Assembly: GCA_003696565.1 (NCBI GenBank)
Contig: RFHA01000118.1
Location: 1 to 41,482, forward strand
Direction: 5' to 3'
Length of the DNA: 41,482 nt
Source of the DNA: Chloroflexota bacterium
Lineage (GTDB): Bacteria > Chloroflexota > Anaerolineae > Aggregatilineales > Phototrophicaceae
In this document: positions 16,944 to 24,858 of the stretch, one piece after another
Layout: each line of letters starts with the position of its first letter
Numbering within the stretch: the stretch's first letter is position 1
Notes under the pieces: model-generated
Seen by the model: the letters and a program-made list of their open reading frames with translations, nothing else
Database searches by the model: none
Told to the model about the DNA's origin: nothing
Position numbers and translations under genes: made by a program

Positions 16944-18347
16944 ATGTCGTTACTGAGGCGTATTGAAAAAGGCGGTGGTAAGGGAGACGACGATGGACGT
17001 AAAAATCGTCCACAACAATCTGGCGGTGGTGTTAAGCCAACTCGAAATCGTCCAGTAGAAGGTGCTGCTGCTAAAAGCACCCAAAGCGGTTATATCGACC
17101 TAAAAAATCGTGTTCAAAACAAACTCTTGGCAGAACTTAATCAAGATAGTGATACAACTGCCAAAGATGAGCTGCGTCGCCATATTGAAGAATTATTTAA
17201 CGCCATTTTAGCGGAAGAAAGTATGGTACTTTCCCGTGCAGAGCGTGCGCGTTTATTCGAGGCGATTGTCGCAGACATCCTTGGCTTTGGTCCAATTGAA
17301 CCATTATTGGCTGATGAAACTGTTTCAGAAATTATGGTCAATGGACCGAAAATGATCTTTGTGGAACGCAAAGGGATGCTTTCGCGCACCAATGTCACAT
17401 TTGATAGTGATGAACATGTGATGAGAATCATTGACCGTATCGTTGCGCCATTAGGTCGTCGTGTTGATGAAAGCTCACCGCTGGTAGACGCACGCTTGCC
17501 CGATGGCTCGCGTGTGAACGTCGTCATTCGTCCAATTGCGTTATGTGGACCAACAATCACCATTCGTAAATTTGAAAAAGACCCACTGACCGTACAAGAT
17601 TTAATTCGTTTTGGGTCGATGACACCTGAAATCGCTGACTTTTTGCGGGCGTGTGTTATCGCACGGCTGAACATGGTCGTATCTGGTGGTACTGGTTCTG
17701 GTAAAACCACATTGCTGAATGTGCTTTCTAGCTTTATTCCCGGTGATGAACGCATCATTACTGTTGAAAACGCAGCCGAACTCCAACTTCAGCAGGAGCA
17801 TGTCGTCCCATTAGAAAGCCGCCCACCCAATATTGAAGGCAAAGGGGCTATTACCATTCAAGACTTGGTGGTGAACTGCTTGCGTATGCGTCCTGAACGG
17901 ATTATCGTTGGGGAATGTCGTGGCGGTGAAGCGTTAGACATGCTCCAGGCGATGAACACCGGTCATGATGGATCATTAACCACGCTACACGCCAATAGCC
18001 CGCGTGATGCTATCTCACGTTTGGAAGTGATGTGCTTGATGGCAGGTATGGAGTTGCCAACACGTGCTATTCGTGAACAGATTGCATCTGCGGTTGATGT
18101 CATTTGCCAACAACAGCGTCTGCGCGATGGTTCTCGCCGCATTCTATTCATCACAGAAGTACAAGGCATGGAAGGTGAAATGATTACCATGTCAGATATT
18201 TTTGAGTTTGAGCAAACTGGATATGAAGGCGGCAAAATTATCGGACGCATCCGCCCAACAGGTATTCGTCCTAAATTTATTGATCGAATTGAAGATGCCG
18301 GTATTCACCTACCACCCGCAACATTTGGCATCGGTTCAAGACGTTAG
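16944..18347 (+). CDS. cpaF: Tad secretion ATPase CpaF (TadA)
   Basis: A protein of 467 residues. A disordered Gly/Lys/Arg-rich N-terminus of about 50 residues precedes an N-terminal helical domain with IVADILGFGPIEPLLADETV and SEIMVNGP. The catalytic core has Walker A GGTGSGKTT at 248-256, the Asp-box region ERIITVENAAELQLQQEHV, Walker B in LRMRPERIIVGECRGGEALDM and the His box GHDGSLTTLHANSPRDA. These are the hallmarks of the CpaF/TadA group of type II/IV secretion ATPases. The hexamer drives pilin extrusion through TadB/TadC. GAGGGATGG precedes the ATG, 26 bases after the cpaE stop. The gene is followed by a terminator-promoter overlap before tadB. Confidence 0.96.
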   Translation: MSLLRRIEKGGGKGDDDGRKNRPQQSGGGVKPTRNRPVEGAAAKSTQSGYIDLKNRVQNKLLAELNQDSDTTAKDELRRHIEELFNAILAEESMVLSRAERARLFEAIVADILGFGPIEPLLADETVSEIMVNGPKMIFVERKGMLSRTNVTFDSDEHVMRIIDRIVAPLGRRVDESSPLVDARLPDGSRVNVVIRPIALCGPTITIRKFEKDPLTVQDLIRFGSMTPEIADFLRACVIARLNMVVSGGTGSGKTTLLNVLSSFIPGDERIITVENAAELQLQQEHVVPLESRPPNIEGKGAITIQDLVVNCLRMRPERIIVGECRGGEALDMLQAMNTGHDGSLTTLHANSPRDAISRLEVMCLMAGMELPTRAIREQIASAVDVICQQQRLRDGSRRILFITEVQGMEGEMITMSDIFEFEQTGYEGGKIIGRIRPTGIRPKFIDRIEDAGIHLPPATFGIGSRR

Positions 18348-18358
18348 GATTATCAAAC

Positions 18359-18384
18359 AACTGCGTCAAGTCGTTGACGCAGTT
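18359..18384 (+). terminator. Rho-independent terminator between cpaF and tadB
   Basis: A perfect 11-base stem, AACTGCGTCAA (18359-18369) with TTGACGCAGTT (18374-18384), closes a GTCG tetraloop and is followed by the T-rich run CTTCTTTTCT. It lies 11 bases after the cpaF stop and should reduce transcription from cpaF into tadB. Confidence 0.75.
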
Positions 18385-18403
18385 CTTCTTTTCTCGCTAC
18401 AAT
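18374..18403 (+). promoter_or_regulatory. Internal promoter before tadB, overlapping the cpaF terminator
   Basis: TTGACG (18374-18379) and TACAAT (18398-18403) each match the consensus at five of six positions and are 18 bases apart. The -35 lies in the 3' arm of the cpaF terminator, so the terminator and promoter share sequence. The -10 ends 37 bases before the tadB ATG. Confidence 0.55.
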
Positions 18404-18440
18404 ATAGTTAATTCGTATCGTTAAATTTGAGATTACGCTT

Positions 18441-19439
18441 ATGACGACCGAACAAATCTTGATTCTAGGTGGCGCAATTTTAGCTGCACTGGTTATCATC
18501 GCAATTGGCATCTTAAGTGCCCGTTCTGAAGAAGATTTAATTGAAGAACGCTTAAGCCGTGCAACAGGGAATGAGCTTGAGCCTTTTTTAGGTAATATTG
18601 AAGAAACATCGGACATCACAACATCCGGTGTGGGAAGTGAACGTAGTGCGTTATCGTTTCTAGATAACATCCTCAAAGAGCGCAAGTTCGGCAAAAAATG
18701 GCGTACTCAACTTGCCCGTGCAGACATCAAACTCACTGTTGCAGAATTTGCCACCCTTCATTTTCTAGGGATGATTGGCGGTTTTGCACTGGGTTATTTT
18801 GTGCTGTTCAGCGGGGATATGGTCTTTTCTATTATTTTGGGCTTTATGGGCTTTTTCGCGCCGCGTATCTACGTTGCCCGCAGCATCAGCCGCAGGCTCA
18901 TCGCGTTTGAAAATCAACTACCCGATACGCTTAGTTTGTGGGTGAATGCACTACGCTCCGGTTATAGTGTGTTGCAATCAATGGAGGCTGTTGCCAAAGA
19001 TGCTGGTGAACCAACCCGCACTGAGTTTCAACGTGTAGTACAAGAAGTCCAAATCGGTATTGATATGAGCGACGCACTCCAGCATTTATTAGACCGTGTA
19101 GAAAGTGAAGACCTGGATTTAGTCATCACCGCTGTGAATATCCAGCGTGAAGTTGGTGGTAATTTAGCTGAAATTCTGGATGTGATTGGCACGACCATTC
19201 GTGAGCGTATTAAGCTCAAAGGAGAAATTCGTGTGTTGACCTCTCAGGGTCGCATTACGGGGTATCTCATTAGCTTTTTGCCCATTATCTTGGCGATGCT
19301 GCTCAATGTGCTGAACCCAGGGTATATGGGACAGATGTTTGAAAATCGTGCGTGCGGCTGGCCCATGATTGGGGTTGGGCTGGCGATGATTGGCATCGGT
19401 GCAGCCATTATCCAAAAAATCGTTGACATCGAAATTTAG
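18441..19439 (+). CDS. tadB: Tad inner-membrane platform protein TadB (type II secretion F domain)
   Basis: A protein of 332 residues. One membrane helix lies at the N-terminus (ILILGGAILAALVIIAIGIL), a pair of helices near 110-150, the cytoplasmic T2SF domain at about 160-290, and two helices at the end. The T2SF motif is LPDTLSLWVNALRSGYSVLQ followed by SMEAVAKDAGEPTRTEF, with ITAVNIQREVGGNLAEILD and the IRERIKLKGEIRVLTSQGR block that is the best-conserved part of TadB. TadB and TadC form the membrane platform on which CpaF acts. The ribosome site is weak (TTTGAGAT). tadC follows after 11 bases with its strong site overlapping the tadB stop, so the two are coupled. Confidence 0.94.
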   Translation: MTTEQILILGGAILAALVIIAIGILSARSEEDLIEERLSRATGNELEPFLGNIEETSDITTSGVGSERSALSFLDNILKERKFGKKWRTQLARADIKLTVAEFATLHFLGMIGGFALGYFVLFSGDMVFSIILGFMGFFAPRIYVARSISRRLIAFENQLPDTLSLWVNALRSGYSVLQSMEAVAKDAGEPTRTEFQRVVQEVQIGIDMSDALQHLLDRVESEDLDLVITAVNIQREVGGNLAEILDVIGTTIRERIKLKGEIRVLTSQGRITGYLISFLPIILAMLLNVLNPGYMGQMFENRACGWPMIGVGLAMIGIGAAIIQKIVDIEI

Positions 19440-19450
19440 GAGGTCATCAT

Positions 19451-20377
19451 ATGCTTCCATTTATCATCATCGGGGTTTTAATCTTGTTGGCGGTTATGGT
19501 TTACATCGGCTTACGAGAAGACCGCGAGCGTGACCCACTCGCTGAGCGGTTAGCCATGTATGGCGAACGTGAACTACCAGAATCGCTAGAAGAAGTTGAG
19601 CTTTCCATCGGCTTTAAAGAGCGTGTTCTCGTCCCGTTTATGCGGGGTGTTGCTGATATCGTTATTAAGTTCACTCCACAAAAACAATTGGAACATGTCC
19701 GCCATAAGTTAGAACTTGCAGGCTTAACAACAGACCCGGTCACGTTCTTCCTTCAGCGGATTATTTGGACAATTGCTTTTGGGATTGGGGCAGCTTTGTT
19801 TGGCTTTGTCGTACAGAAGGAAGCCTTCAGCACTGCGATGCTCTATACAGCAGGCGGGGCGGCACTTGGGTATTATTTCCCCATGTCTTCCCTCAATAGT
19901 AAAATTAGAAAACGTCAGGAAAACATCATTAAAGCCTTGCCAGATGCTCTTGACCTATTAGTTATCTGTGTGGAAGCAGGTCTTGGGTTTGATATGGCAA
20001 TGGGTAAAGTCTATGAAAAATGGGATAATGAACTTGCGCTCGCTTTTGGGCGTGTGCTACGAGAAATTCAGCTTGGTAAGCTCCGCAGAGAAGCCTTAAA
20101 AGATATGGCAGACCGGATGGATGTACCTGATGTCAATGCCTTTACCGCCGCTATTATCCAAGCAGATCAACTTGGTGTGAGTATGGCAACCATTCTTCGC
20201 GTGCAATCTGACCAAATGCGTACCAAACGCCGCCAACGTGCCCAAGAAAAAGCTCAGCAGGCACCTGTTAAAATGATGATCCCAATGGTTTTACTCATCT
20301 TCCCATCAATCTGGATTGTGCTATTAGGTCCTGCCGTTTTACAGGTGATGGCATCCGGCGTTGGGGCAATGTTCTAA
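19451..20377 (+). CDS. tadC: Tad inner-membrane platform protein TadC (type II secretion F domain)
   Basis: A protein of 308 residues with an N-terminal helix (FIIIGVLILLAVMVYIGL), a membrane pair near 100-150, a T2SF domain at about 160-280 and a C-terminal helix (MVLLIFPSIWIVLLGPAVLQ). The domain carries ALPDALDLLVICVEAGLGFD and MAMGKVYEKW, then LREIQLGKLRREALKDMADR and the IIQADQLGVSMATILRVQSD motif with QRAQEKAQQAPVKM before the last helix, all typical of TadC. The ribosome site TTTAGGAGGTC overlaps the tadB stop codon, so translation is coupled. It ends the visible Tad set; the pilin, prepilin peptidase and TadE/F genes are not within the window. Confidence 0.94.
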   Translation: MLPFIIIGVLILLAVMVYIGLREDRERDPLAERLAMYGERELPESLEEVELSIGFKERVLVPFMRGVADIVIKFTPQKQLEHVRHKLELAGLTTDPVTFFLQRIIWTIAFGIGAALFGFVVQKEAFSTAMLYTAGGAALGYYFPMSSLNSKIRKRQENIIKALPDALDLLVICVEAGLGFDMAMGKVYEKWDNELALAFGRVLREIQLGKLRREALKDMADRMDVPDVNAFTAAIIQADQLGVSMATILRVQSDQMRTKRRQRAQEKAQQAPVKMMIPMVLLIFPSIWIVLLGPAVLQVMASGVGAMF

Positions 20378-20397
20378 AATCATCCAAGAGCTTAATT

Positions 20398-20425
20398 TTG
20401 CAAAGTATCAAAACCGGTGTAAAAT
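20398..20425 (+). promoter_or_regulatory. Putative promoter before comF
   Basis: TTGCAA (20398-20403) and TAAAAT (20420-20425) are 16 bases apart and the -10 is preceded by TG (extended -10). The expected start point is about 37 bases before the comF ATG. Confidence 0.5.
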
Positions 20426-20468
20426 AGTGATAAGTAGGGATTAAAAGCCTTAACCTGGAGATCATTAA

Positions 20469-21146
20469 ATGCCAGGATTCATCACAAAGATTCCAAAAGC
20501 CCAGAAACATACACCTGGGCTTTTTGCGTCTATATCCAACGCGCTTTTAGATTTAATCTTTCCCCCAAGATGTGAGCACTGCAACCGTGTTGATTTCCGT
20601 TGGTGTGATGACTGCCTGGCAGACCTAAACGCTTTGCCAATCGATTTGCAAGAACGTCGGATATTGAATCAGCTCTCTGCTGCTTCTACCGGATCACATA
20701 TCGGTCTATTGCAACATGCCATTCATGCGTTGAAATATGCAAATGTCCCAACACTCAGTGAACCATTAGCAGAGCGTCTAATAAATGCACTGCATCAACT
20801 TGGTTGGGCAGTGGATTGCAGCGTACCAGTACCAATGCACCCTACCCGCTTGGCACAGCGTGGTTACAACCAAGCCGCGTTACTTGCACATCACCTGCTG
20901 TTACCAATGATAGATGGTTTAGAACGCATCCGTGAGACACGCTCCCAGGTTGGCTTAACTCGTGAAGAACGTTTACAGAATGTACAAGGTGCATTTTTAG
21001 CAAAGGAGGATTTTAACGAAAAAACTGTGCTTTTAATTGATGACGTACTGACGACAGGCGCAACGTTGATCGGTTGCACACAGGCACTGTACCAAGCCGG
21101 TGCGCACCAAGTATTCGCTTTAACGGTCAGTCAGGCTAATTCATAA
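20469..21146 (+). CDS. comF: ComF family phosphoribosyltransferase-like protein
   Basis: A protein of 225 residues. Near the N-terminus FPPRCEHCNRVDFRWCDDC holds the four cysteines of the ComF zinc finger. The middle has HAIHALKYANVPTLSEPLAE and VPVPMHPTRLAQRGYNQAA, both family hallmarks, then RSQVGLTREERLQNVQGAF and the phosphoribosyltransferase motif VLLIDDVLTTGATL. ComF acts in the cytosol in DNA uptake during natural transformation in competent bacteria and is linked to handling single-stranded DNA. The start at 20469 follows CCTGGAG. No ATG, GTG or TTG is in frame between codon 20 and the zinc finger, so this start is firm even though a terminator-like hairpin occupies codons 9-19. Its position after tadC hints at a link between pili and competence. 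Confidence 0.93.
   Translation: MPGFITKIPKAQKHTPGLFASISNALLDLIFPPRCEHCNRVDFRWCDDCLADLNALPIDLQERRILNQLSAASTGSHIGLLQHAIHALKYANVPTLSEPLAERLINALHQLGWAVDCSVPVPMHPTRLAQRGYNQAALLAHHLLLPMIDGLERIRETRSQVGLTREERLQNVQGAFLAKEDFNEKTVLLIDDVLTTGATLIGCTQALYQAGAHQVFALTVSQANS
20495..20524 (+). terminator. Terminator-like hairpin inside the start of comF
   Basis: AAAAGCCCAG (20495-20504) and CTGGGCTTTT (20515-20524) form a perfect 10-base stem around a 10-base loop, followed by one further T and then GCG. It has the form of an intrinsic terminator or attenuator but is entirely within codons 9-19 of comF. It could end transcripts coming from tadC unless comF is being translated. Confidence 0.55.
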
Positions 21147-21182
21147 ATTATTTTTTACACTATCAACTGTAAGGAGTCACAG

Positions 21183-21815
21183 ATGAACCTTCAAATTCGT
21201 GGCAATGATATTAAAATTACGGAATATCTGGATGATTTCGCCCGGAAAAAATTAAGCAAACTAGAGCGTTATCTCCCCAATATCTCAGAGGTTCGTCTTG
21301 ATCTATCAAGGAAAAAGACCCGTAGCGGTCCGGGCATTTTTTCCGCACAAATTACTTTGCGCCACTCACGCGGGGCAATTTTACGATCAGAGCAACGAAT
21401 TGACGGTATAGAACAAGACGCTGTACAAAAATCTATTGTAGGTGCTATCAATAAAATGTATCGTCAAATTGATCGCTTCAAAGGGAAGCGTGAAGTCGGG
21501 CGGCGCAAAGGGGCAGATTATAAATACATCGCAACCGCGGAAGAAATCGCTACGTCAGAAGACATTCCAGAAGATGATGAGTTCATGCAGATTGCGCAAG
21601 AGTATCAATATGAAGAAGATGTTGAAGCTGGCACTATTGTGCGGCGTAAAGAGGTGGTGTTACACCCCATGACAGAAGATGAAGCGATTGAGCAGATGGA
21701 ACTGCTAGGGCATGACTTTTTCATGTTCTTGAACGGCAAAAGCGGCGAAATCAACGTGGTATATTTACGGAAAGGTGGTGGTTACGGCATCCTCATTCCA
21801 ACTCGTGAATCATAA
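21183..21815 (+). CDS. hpf: Long-form ribosome hibernation promoting factor (HPF / RaiA)
   Basis: A protein of 210 residues. The N-terminal domain (1-about 100) has MNLQIRGNDIKITEYLDDFA, RKKLSKLERYLPNI and EQRIDGIEQDAVQKSI, matching the ribosome-binding S30AE fold. A charged linker of about 50 residues leads to the C-terminal dimerisation domain (about 150-205), with VVLHPMTEDEAIEQMELLGHDFFMFLN and a Tyr-rich 'VVYLRKGGGYGILIP' end. Long HPF dimers join two 70S ribosomes into inactive 100S particles in stationary or stress conditions. GTAAGGAGTC precedes the ATG. The gene is followed by a terminator shared with a convergent glycosyltransferase. Confidence 0.96.
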   Translation: MNLQIRGNDIKITEYLDDFARKKLSKLERYLPNISEVRLDLSRKKTRSGPGIFSAQITLRHSRGAILRSEQRIDGIEQDAVQKSIVGAINKMYRQIDRFKGKREVGRRKGADYKYIATAEEIATSEDIPEDDEFMQIAQEYQYEEDVEAGTIVRRKEVVLHPMTEDEAIEQMELLGHDFFMFLNGKSGEINVVYLRKGGGYGILIPTRES

Positions 21816-21824
21816 ATACCACAG

Positions 21825-21845
21825 GGGCGCGTTATGCGCCCTTTT
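21825..21845 (+). terminator. Terminator after hpf
   Basis: GGGCGC (21825-21830) and GCGCCC (21836-21841) form a six-base GC stem with loop GTTAT, followed by TTTT (21842-21845). It is between the convergent hpf and glycosyltransferase genes. Confidence 0.75.
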
Positions 21846-21856
21846 CACGAATTGAA

Positions 21857-22630
21857 TTATTGGTGTACTTTACGCCAAAGTTGCCACAATAACCAATATT
21901 TTTTAAACTCATACCAAGCCATCAAGCGACTTAACCGCAAACCATGTAATCCATCCTGATACCCCTTCAGGGTGAAAAATCGCCACCAAAAATGACGTAA
22001 CGGTTGTAAAATAAAATTCCTAAACTTAGGGTGGATTCCTTGCTCATACAAAATTTGCGCCTCATAAGCCGTATAGACACGTTGTTTAGCGGCAAAGTGT
22101 GCAGCGTCTTTATAGTTATAATGTGTGATATGTTCCGTTAGTGTGCCTAAGGCACGCTCTCCACGTGCTAAAACAACCACTTCATGTACTTTACGTTCTG
22201 GGTCATAATATGCCGCTCCAATTCGCAGCAAGCGTGTCTGATAATCAGGATACCAGCCTGTCGCACGGGTTAATTTACCAAAAATATAGTTATGACGCGG
22301 GATACGCCACGCATCGTACTGTGGTTGATCAATCACACGACGTATTTCAGCCGCAAGCTCCGGCGGAATACGCTCATCGGCATCAACAAATAGAACCCAA
22401 TCTGCACCACGCCCACGCGCTGCGTTTAACGCATCATTGCGCTGCTGGGCATAGTTATTAAACATATTTTGAATAACATCCGCACCAGCTTTTTGCGCTA
22501 ACTGAACGGTGTTATCTGTACTATATGAATCAAACACCAACACAGAATCGGCAAAAGCCACGCTTGCTATACATTCAGCGATATGCTCGCACTCGTTTCG
22601 CGTTAAAATCACCGCCATTAAATGAGTCAT
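21857..22630 (-). CDS. Family 2 glycosyltransferase (KdtX/WaaE-like)
   Basis: A protein of 257 residues with a GT-A fold: LMAVILTRNECEHIAECIAS at the N-terminus, then VLVFDSYSTDNTVQLAQKAG, the metal-binding FVDADERIPPELAAEI and the acceptor segment AWRIPRHNYIFGKLTRATGW followed by YPDYQTRLLR. The last is characteristic of the group containing WaaE/KdtX-type transferases that add a sugar to lipid-linked glycans on the cytoplasmic face. Sugar and acceptor are not readable. The C-terminal region is basic and amphipathic, suited to membrane binding. It overlaps the upstream glycosyltransferase by four bases, so the two are co-translated, and converges on hpf. Confidence 0.88.
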   Translation of the reverse strand: MTHLMAVILTRNECEHIAECIASVAFADSVLVFDSYSTDNTVQLAQKAGADVIQNMFNNYAQQRNDALNAARGRGADWVLFVDADERIPPELAAEIRRVIDQPQYDAWRIPRHNYIFGKLTRATGWYPDYQTRLLRIGAAYYDPERKVHEVVVLARGERALGTLTEHITHYNYKDAAHFAAKQRVYTAYEAQILYEQGIHPKFRNFILQPLRHFWWRFFTLKGYQDGLHGLRLSRLMAWYEFKKYWLLWQLWRKVHQ

Positions 22631-23526
22631 GTTGCCATCTCAATCACAGTTTGATAAGCATGGATTAACTCTGATGAATCAGCTTGCCGGATTTTACGCT
22701 TCATACCGAGTACAACCAAACGCTTTGCCAATGTGAGCTTCCACGCCGGATAGTGTTTTTCAAATAAGTACAATCGGCTTTTCCACAGATTCACCACACT
22801 TTGCGGTTTGACCTGACCAGTGCTTTGCCCACTCAAATGCGTGATATGAGCAGCAGGCACACACTTTACCCGCCACCCTGCTTGATGAATTCGCCACGCC
22901 CAATCAATTTCTTCACAATACATAAAGAAATTTTCATCAAACATACCAGTCTGTTGAATGACTTTATACTTAAGCATCATCGTCGCACCCAAGGTAAAGT
23001 CAACATCAAACGGCTGTCCTGAATCATACCAAGCACGTGGATAGCGTCCATTGAATCGTCCTTCAATCCAACGCCCAGGAGTCGGAAAAAATTCGACCCA
23101 TAACTGCCGTAATCCTGGAAAAGCAAACGCTGCATGTTGAAAACTGCCATCTTCATAACTGAGCCTCGCCCCGACTAATCCTAAATCCGGCTCAGCCATC
23201 AAAGCATTATATAACGTGCGTGTGGCTCCTGGGTGCGTAATTGTATCTGGATTAAGCAAATAAACCGCTTGCGGTGGATTTTCCAACGCCATAATGCGCC
23301 GAATCGCGTGGTTATTCCCAGCAGCAAAGCCCAGGTTTTCTGGACTAGCGTAAATATCAGCCTGCGGAAATTCTGCACGTAACGCCTCCACAGTGCCATC
23401 AGACGATGCACTATCCACAACATAAACTTGCGCATCAAACTCATCTAAATCAGCATACAACGTCTGAAGTGCTTGGCGCGCTAATTCCCGCACATTCCAG
23501 GTCACAATAACAACAGCTAGTTGCAT
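22627..23526 (-). CDS. Family 2 glycosyltransferase (rhamnosyltransferase-like)
   Basis: A protein of 299 residues with a GT-A fold. It starts MQLAVVIVTWNVRELARQAL and has VYVVDSASSDGTVEALRAEF, ENLGFAAGNNHAIR, the metal-binding LLNPDTITHPGATR and the FFMYCEEIDWAWRIHQAGWR motif with a following HLSGQST. This ordering (NP-D-T, then a 'D-E-D/E-x-D-x-x-x-R' acceptor block) is the dTDP-rhamnosyltransferase-like group used in surface polysaccharide synthesis. It begins one base after the stop of the PhnD-like lipoprotein gene and ends overlapping the next glycosyltransferase by four bases. The operon is therefore one transcription unit. Substrate is unknown. Confidence 0.9.
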   Translation of the reverse strand: MQLAVVIVTWNVRELARQALQTLYADLDEFDAQVYVVDSASSDGTVEALRAEFPQADIYASPENLGFAAGNNHAIRRIMALENPPQAVYLLNPDTITHPGATRTLYNALMAEPDLGLVGARLSYEDGSFQHAAFAFPGLRQLWVEFFPTPGRWIEGRFNGRYPRAWYDSGQPFDVDFTLGATMMLKYKVIQQTGMFDENFFMYCEEIDWAWRIHQAGWRVKCVPAAHITHLSGQSTGQVKPQSVVNLWKSRLYLFEKHYPAWKLTLAKRLVVLGMKRKIRQADSSELIHAYQTVIEMAT

Positions 23527-23527
23527 T

Positions 23528-24823
23528 TTATCGTCCTAATTGTGAAAAATCATAACCAGTGCTTGCCAAATAAGCGTCTAGGTCATCTAAGTCATCTGGC
23601 TCAAGTGGGATAAACGCCTCCTGCCCTAATAGCAAATGCATCAACCGCCCATAAACGACATCATTGGCAATTTCCGGCAAGGTATTTGTTAAATCTAACC
23701 GAACACCTAAATCAAGTTCTAGCGGATAAAGCAATATCCCATAAGGCAACGGTTCAATTTCTGCCGCTACCGTCACCGCATCTATATCCAAATTTTCAAG
23801 TTGATCTCGAGAAAAGCCCGCTGAGGCACAATCACCACGTACCACTGCATCAAACATAGTCTCTACATCATCATATGCCACCACTTCAAGCGGTATCAGG
23901 TCGTTCTGATCTAAGAAAACAGATGGGATAAACCAGCCATAATAATCCGTCAGCCCTAAACGGCAGAATGTCCGCCCATTGATAGCCCCAACATTACTTG
24001 TACCCAAGTCGCTATTCAGCACAATCACCGCCGGGTTCGTCAAACGTAACTCACCCGGATCAAACGGTTCAAGCGGCATAGGGGTCGATGTTGGCATTGG
24101 GCTGGGTTCTGGGGTTAATTTTGGGGTGACTTCTGAAGTAGCTTCTGGCTCTGGTGTCAGTTCAGGTGATACAACAGGGATGTTAGCAAAATCATCACGC
24201 GGATTTTCTGCTCTGGCTAATAACAAAGCAGGCTCACCACAACGATTTGCCAATGCAGCGGCATATGTAAAAGCCTCTAACCAAGCAATTGAGATGATGC
24301 CACGATCTGAATCACACAATGCTGCCAGCGCATCTGCTGGGAATTCCACAAACACCAACTCCAGATGCAAACGCCCAGTCACATCTAAAACCGCGTCTGC
24401 CACCTGTTGCCCCACCCCATTTTGAACATGACGGATTAAATCCGAGACAGTTTGCAACTCTTGCAGATGATAGCTATAGGTTGATACGTTAAAATCACGC
24501 TGTAACAACGGGATGATCTCGTTCAAGTCATCGCTCAATCCCAAATCATCCCGCAAGCTCGCATCCAACGCATAAGCATCCATATTAGCACCGGCTTCTT
24601 CTAACAGAAGTGGTATACGGGTTGCAATTGTGTCCACCGGTGACAACACCATGCGGATGGGGTTTTCTGCCGAGCCAGGCGTGTATCCAACACGGACATC
24701 ATCTGCCAGCCGGACAATTGGCGTTGGTTCGGTAGGACGGTCACTTTGAGGCGTGTTTTCCTCACCGCCACCACATGCCGCCAACATCACAATAAGCGCG
24801 AACATCCAATAACGCATACGCAT
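23528..24823 (-). CDS. PhnD-like substrate-binding lipoprotein with internal Pro/Thr-rich linker
   Basis: A protein of 431 residues. Signal peptide MRMRYWMFALIVMLAACGGG has a lipobox LAAC. The mature part resembles periplasmic phosphate/phosphonate-binding PhnD proteins: NPIRMVLSPVDT, a helix-rich first lobe with IISIAWLEAFTYAAALANR, and a second lobe with VIVLNSDLGTSNVGAINGRT and VRGDCASAGFSRDQLEN. A run of Glu/Thr/Pro/Ser (about residues 205-254) is inserted between the lobes, which is unusual. No ABC permease or ATPase gene is adjacent; glycosyltransferases follow instead. I chose the ATG at 24823 because AGAGGTGA lies five bases upstream of it; alternatives at 24829 and 24832 are too close to that site. 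The ligand is unknown, and the extracellular surface is its likely place. Confidence 0.75.
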   Translation of the reverse strand: MRMRYWMFALIVMLAACGGGEENTPQSDRPTEPTPIVRLADDVRVGYTPGSAENPIRMVLSPVDTIATRIPLLLEEAGANMDAYALDASLRDDLGLSDDLNEIIPLLQRDFNVSTYSYHLQELQTVSDLIRHVQNGVGQQVADAVLDVTGRLHLELVFVEFPADALAALCDSDRGIISIAWLEAFTYAAALANRCGEPALLLARAENPRDDFANIPVVSPELTPEPEATSEVTPKLTPEPSPMPTSTPMPLEPFDPGELRLTNPAVIVLNSDLGTSNVGAINGRTFCRLGLTDYYGWFIPSVFLDQNDLIPLEVVAYDDVETMFDAVVRGDCASAGFSRDQLENLDIDAVTVAAEIEPLPYGILLYPLELDLGVRLDLTNTLPEIANDVVYGRLMHLLLGQEAFIPLEPDDLDDLDAYLASTGYDFSQLGR

Positions 24824-24858
24824 GGTCATCACCTCTAGTTAATTGAATTCGTTTCGCC

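Noticed and set aside
17141-17758. Reverse reading frame of 205 codons opposite cpaF
   Set aside because: Fully antisense to the conserved core of cpaF and Ser/Arg-rich, typical of shadow frames.
23979-24425. Forward reading frame of 148 codons opposite the PhnD-like lipoprotein
   Set aside because: It arises from the Pro/Thr-rich linker read in reverse (Gly/Ser/Val repeats) and has no independent support.
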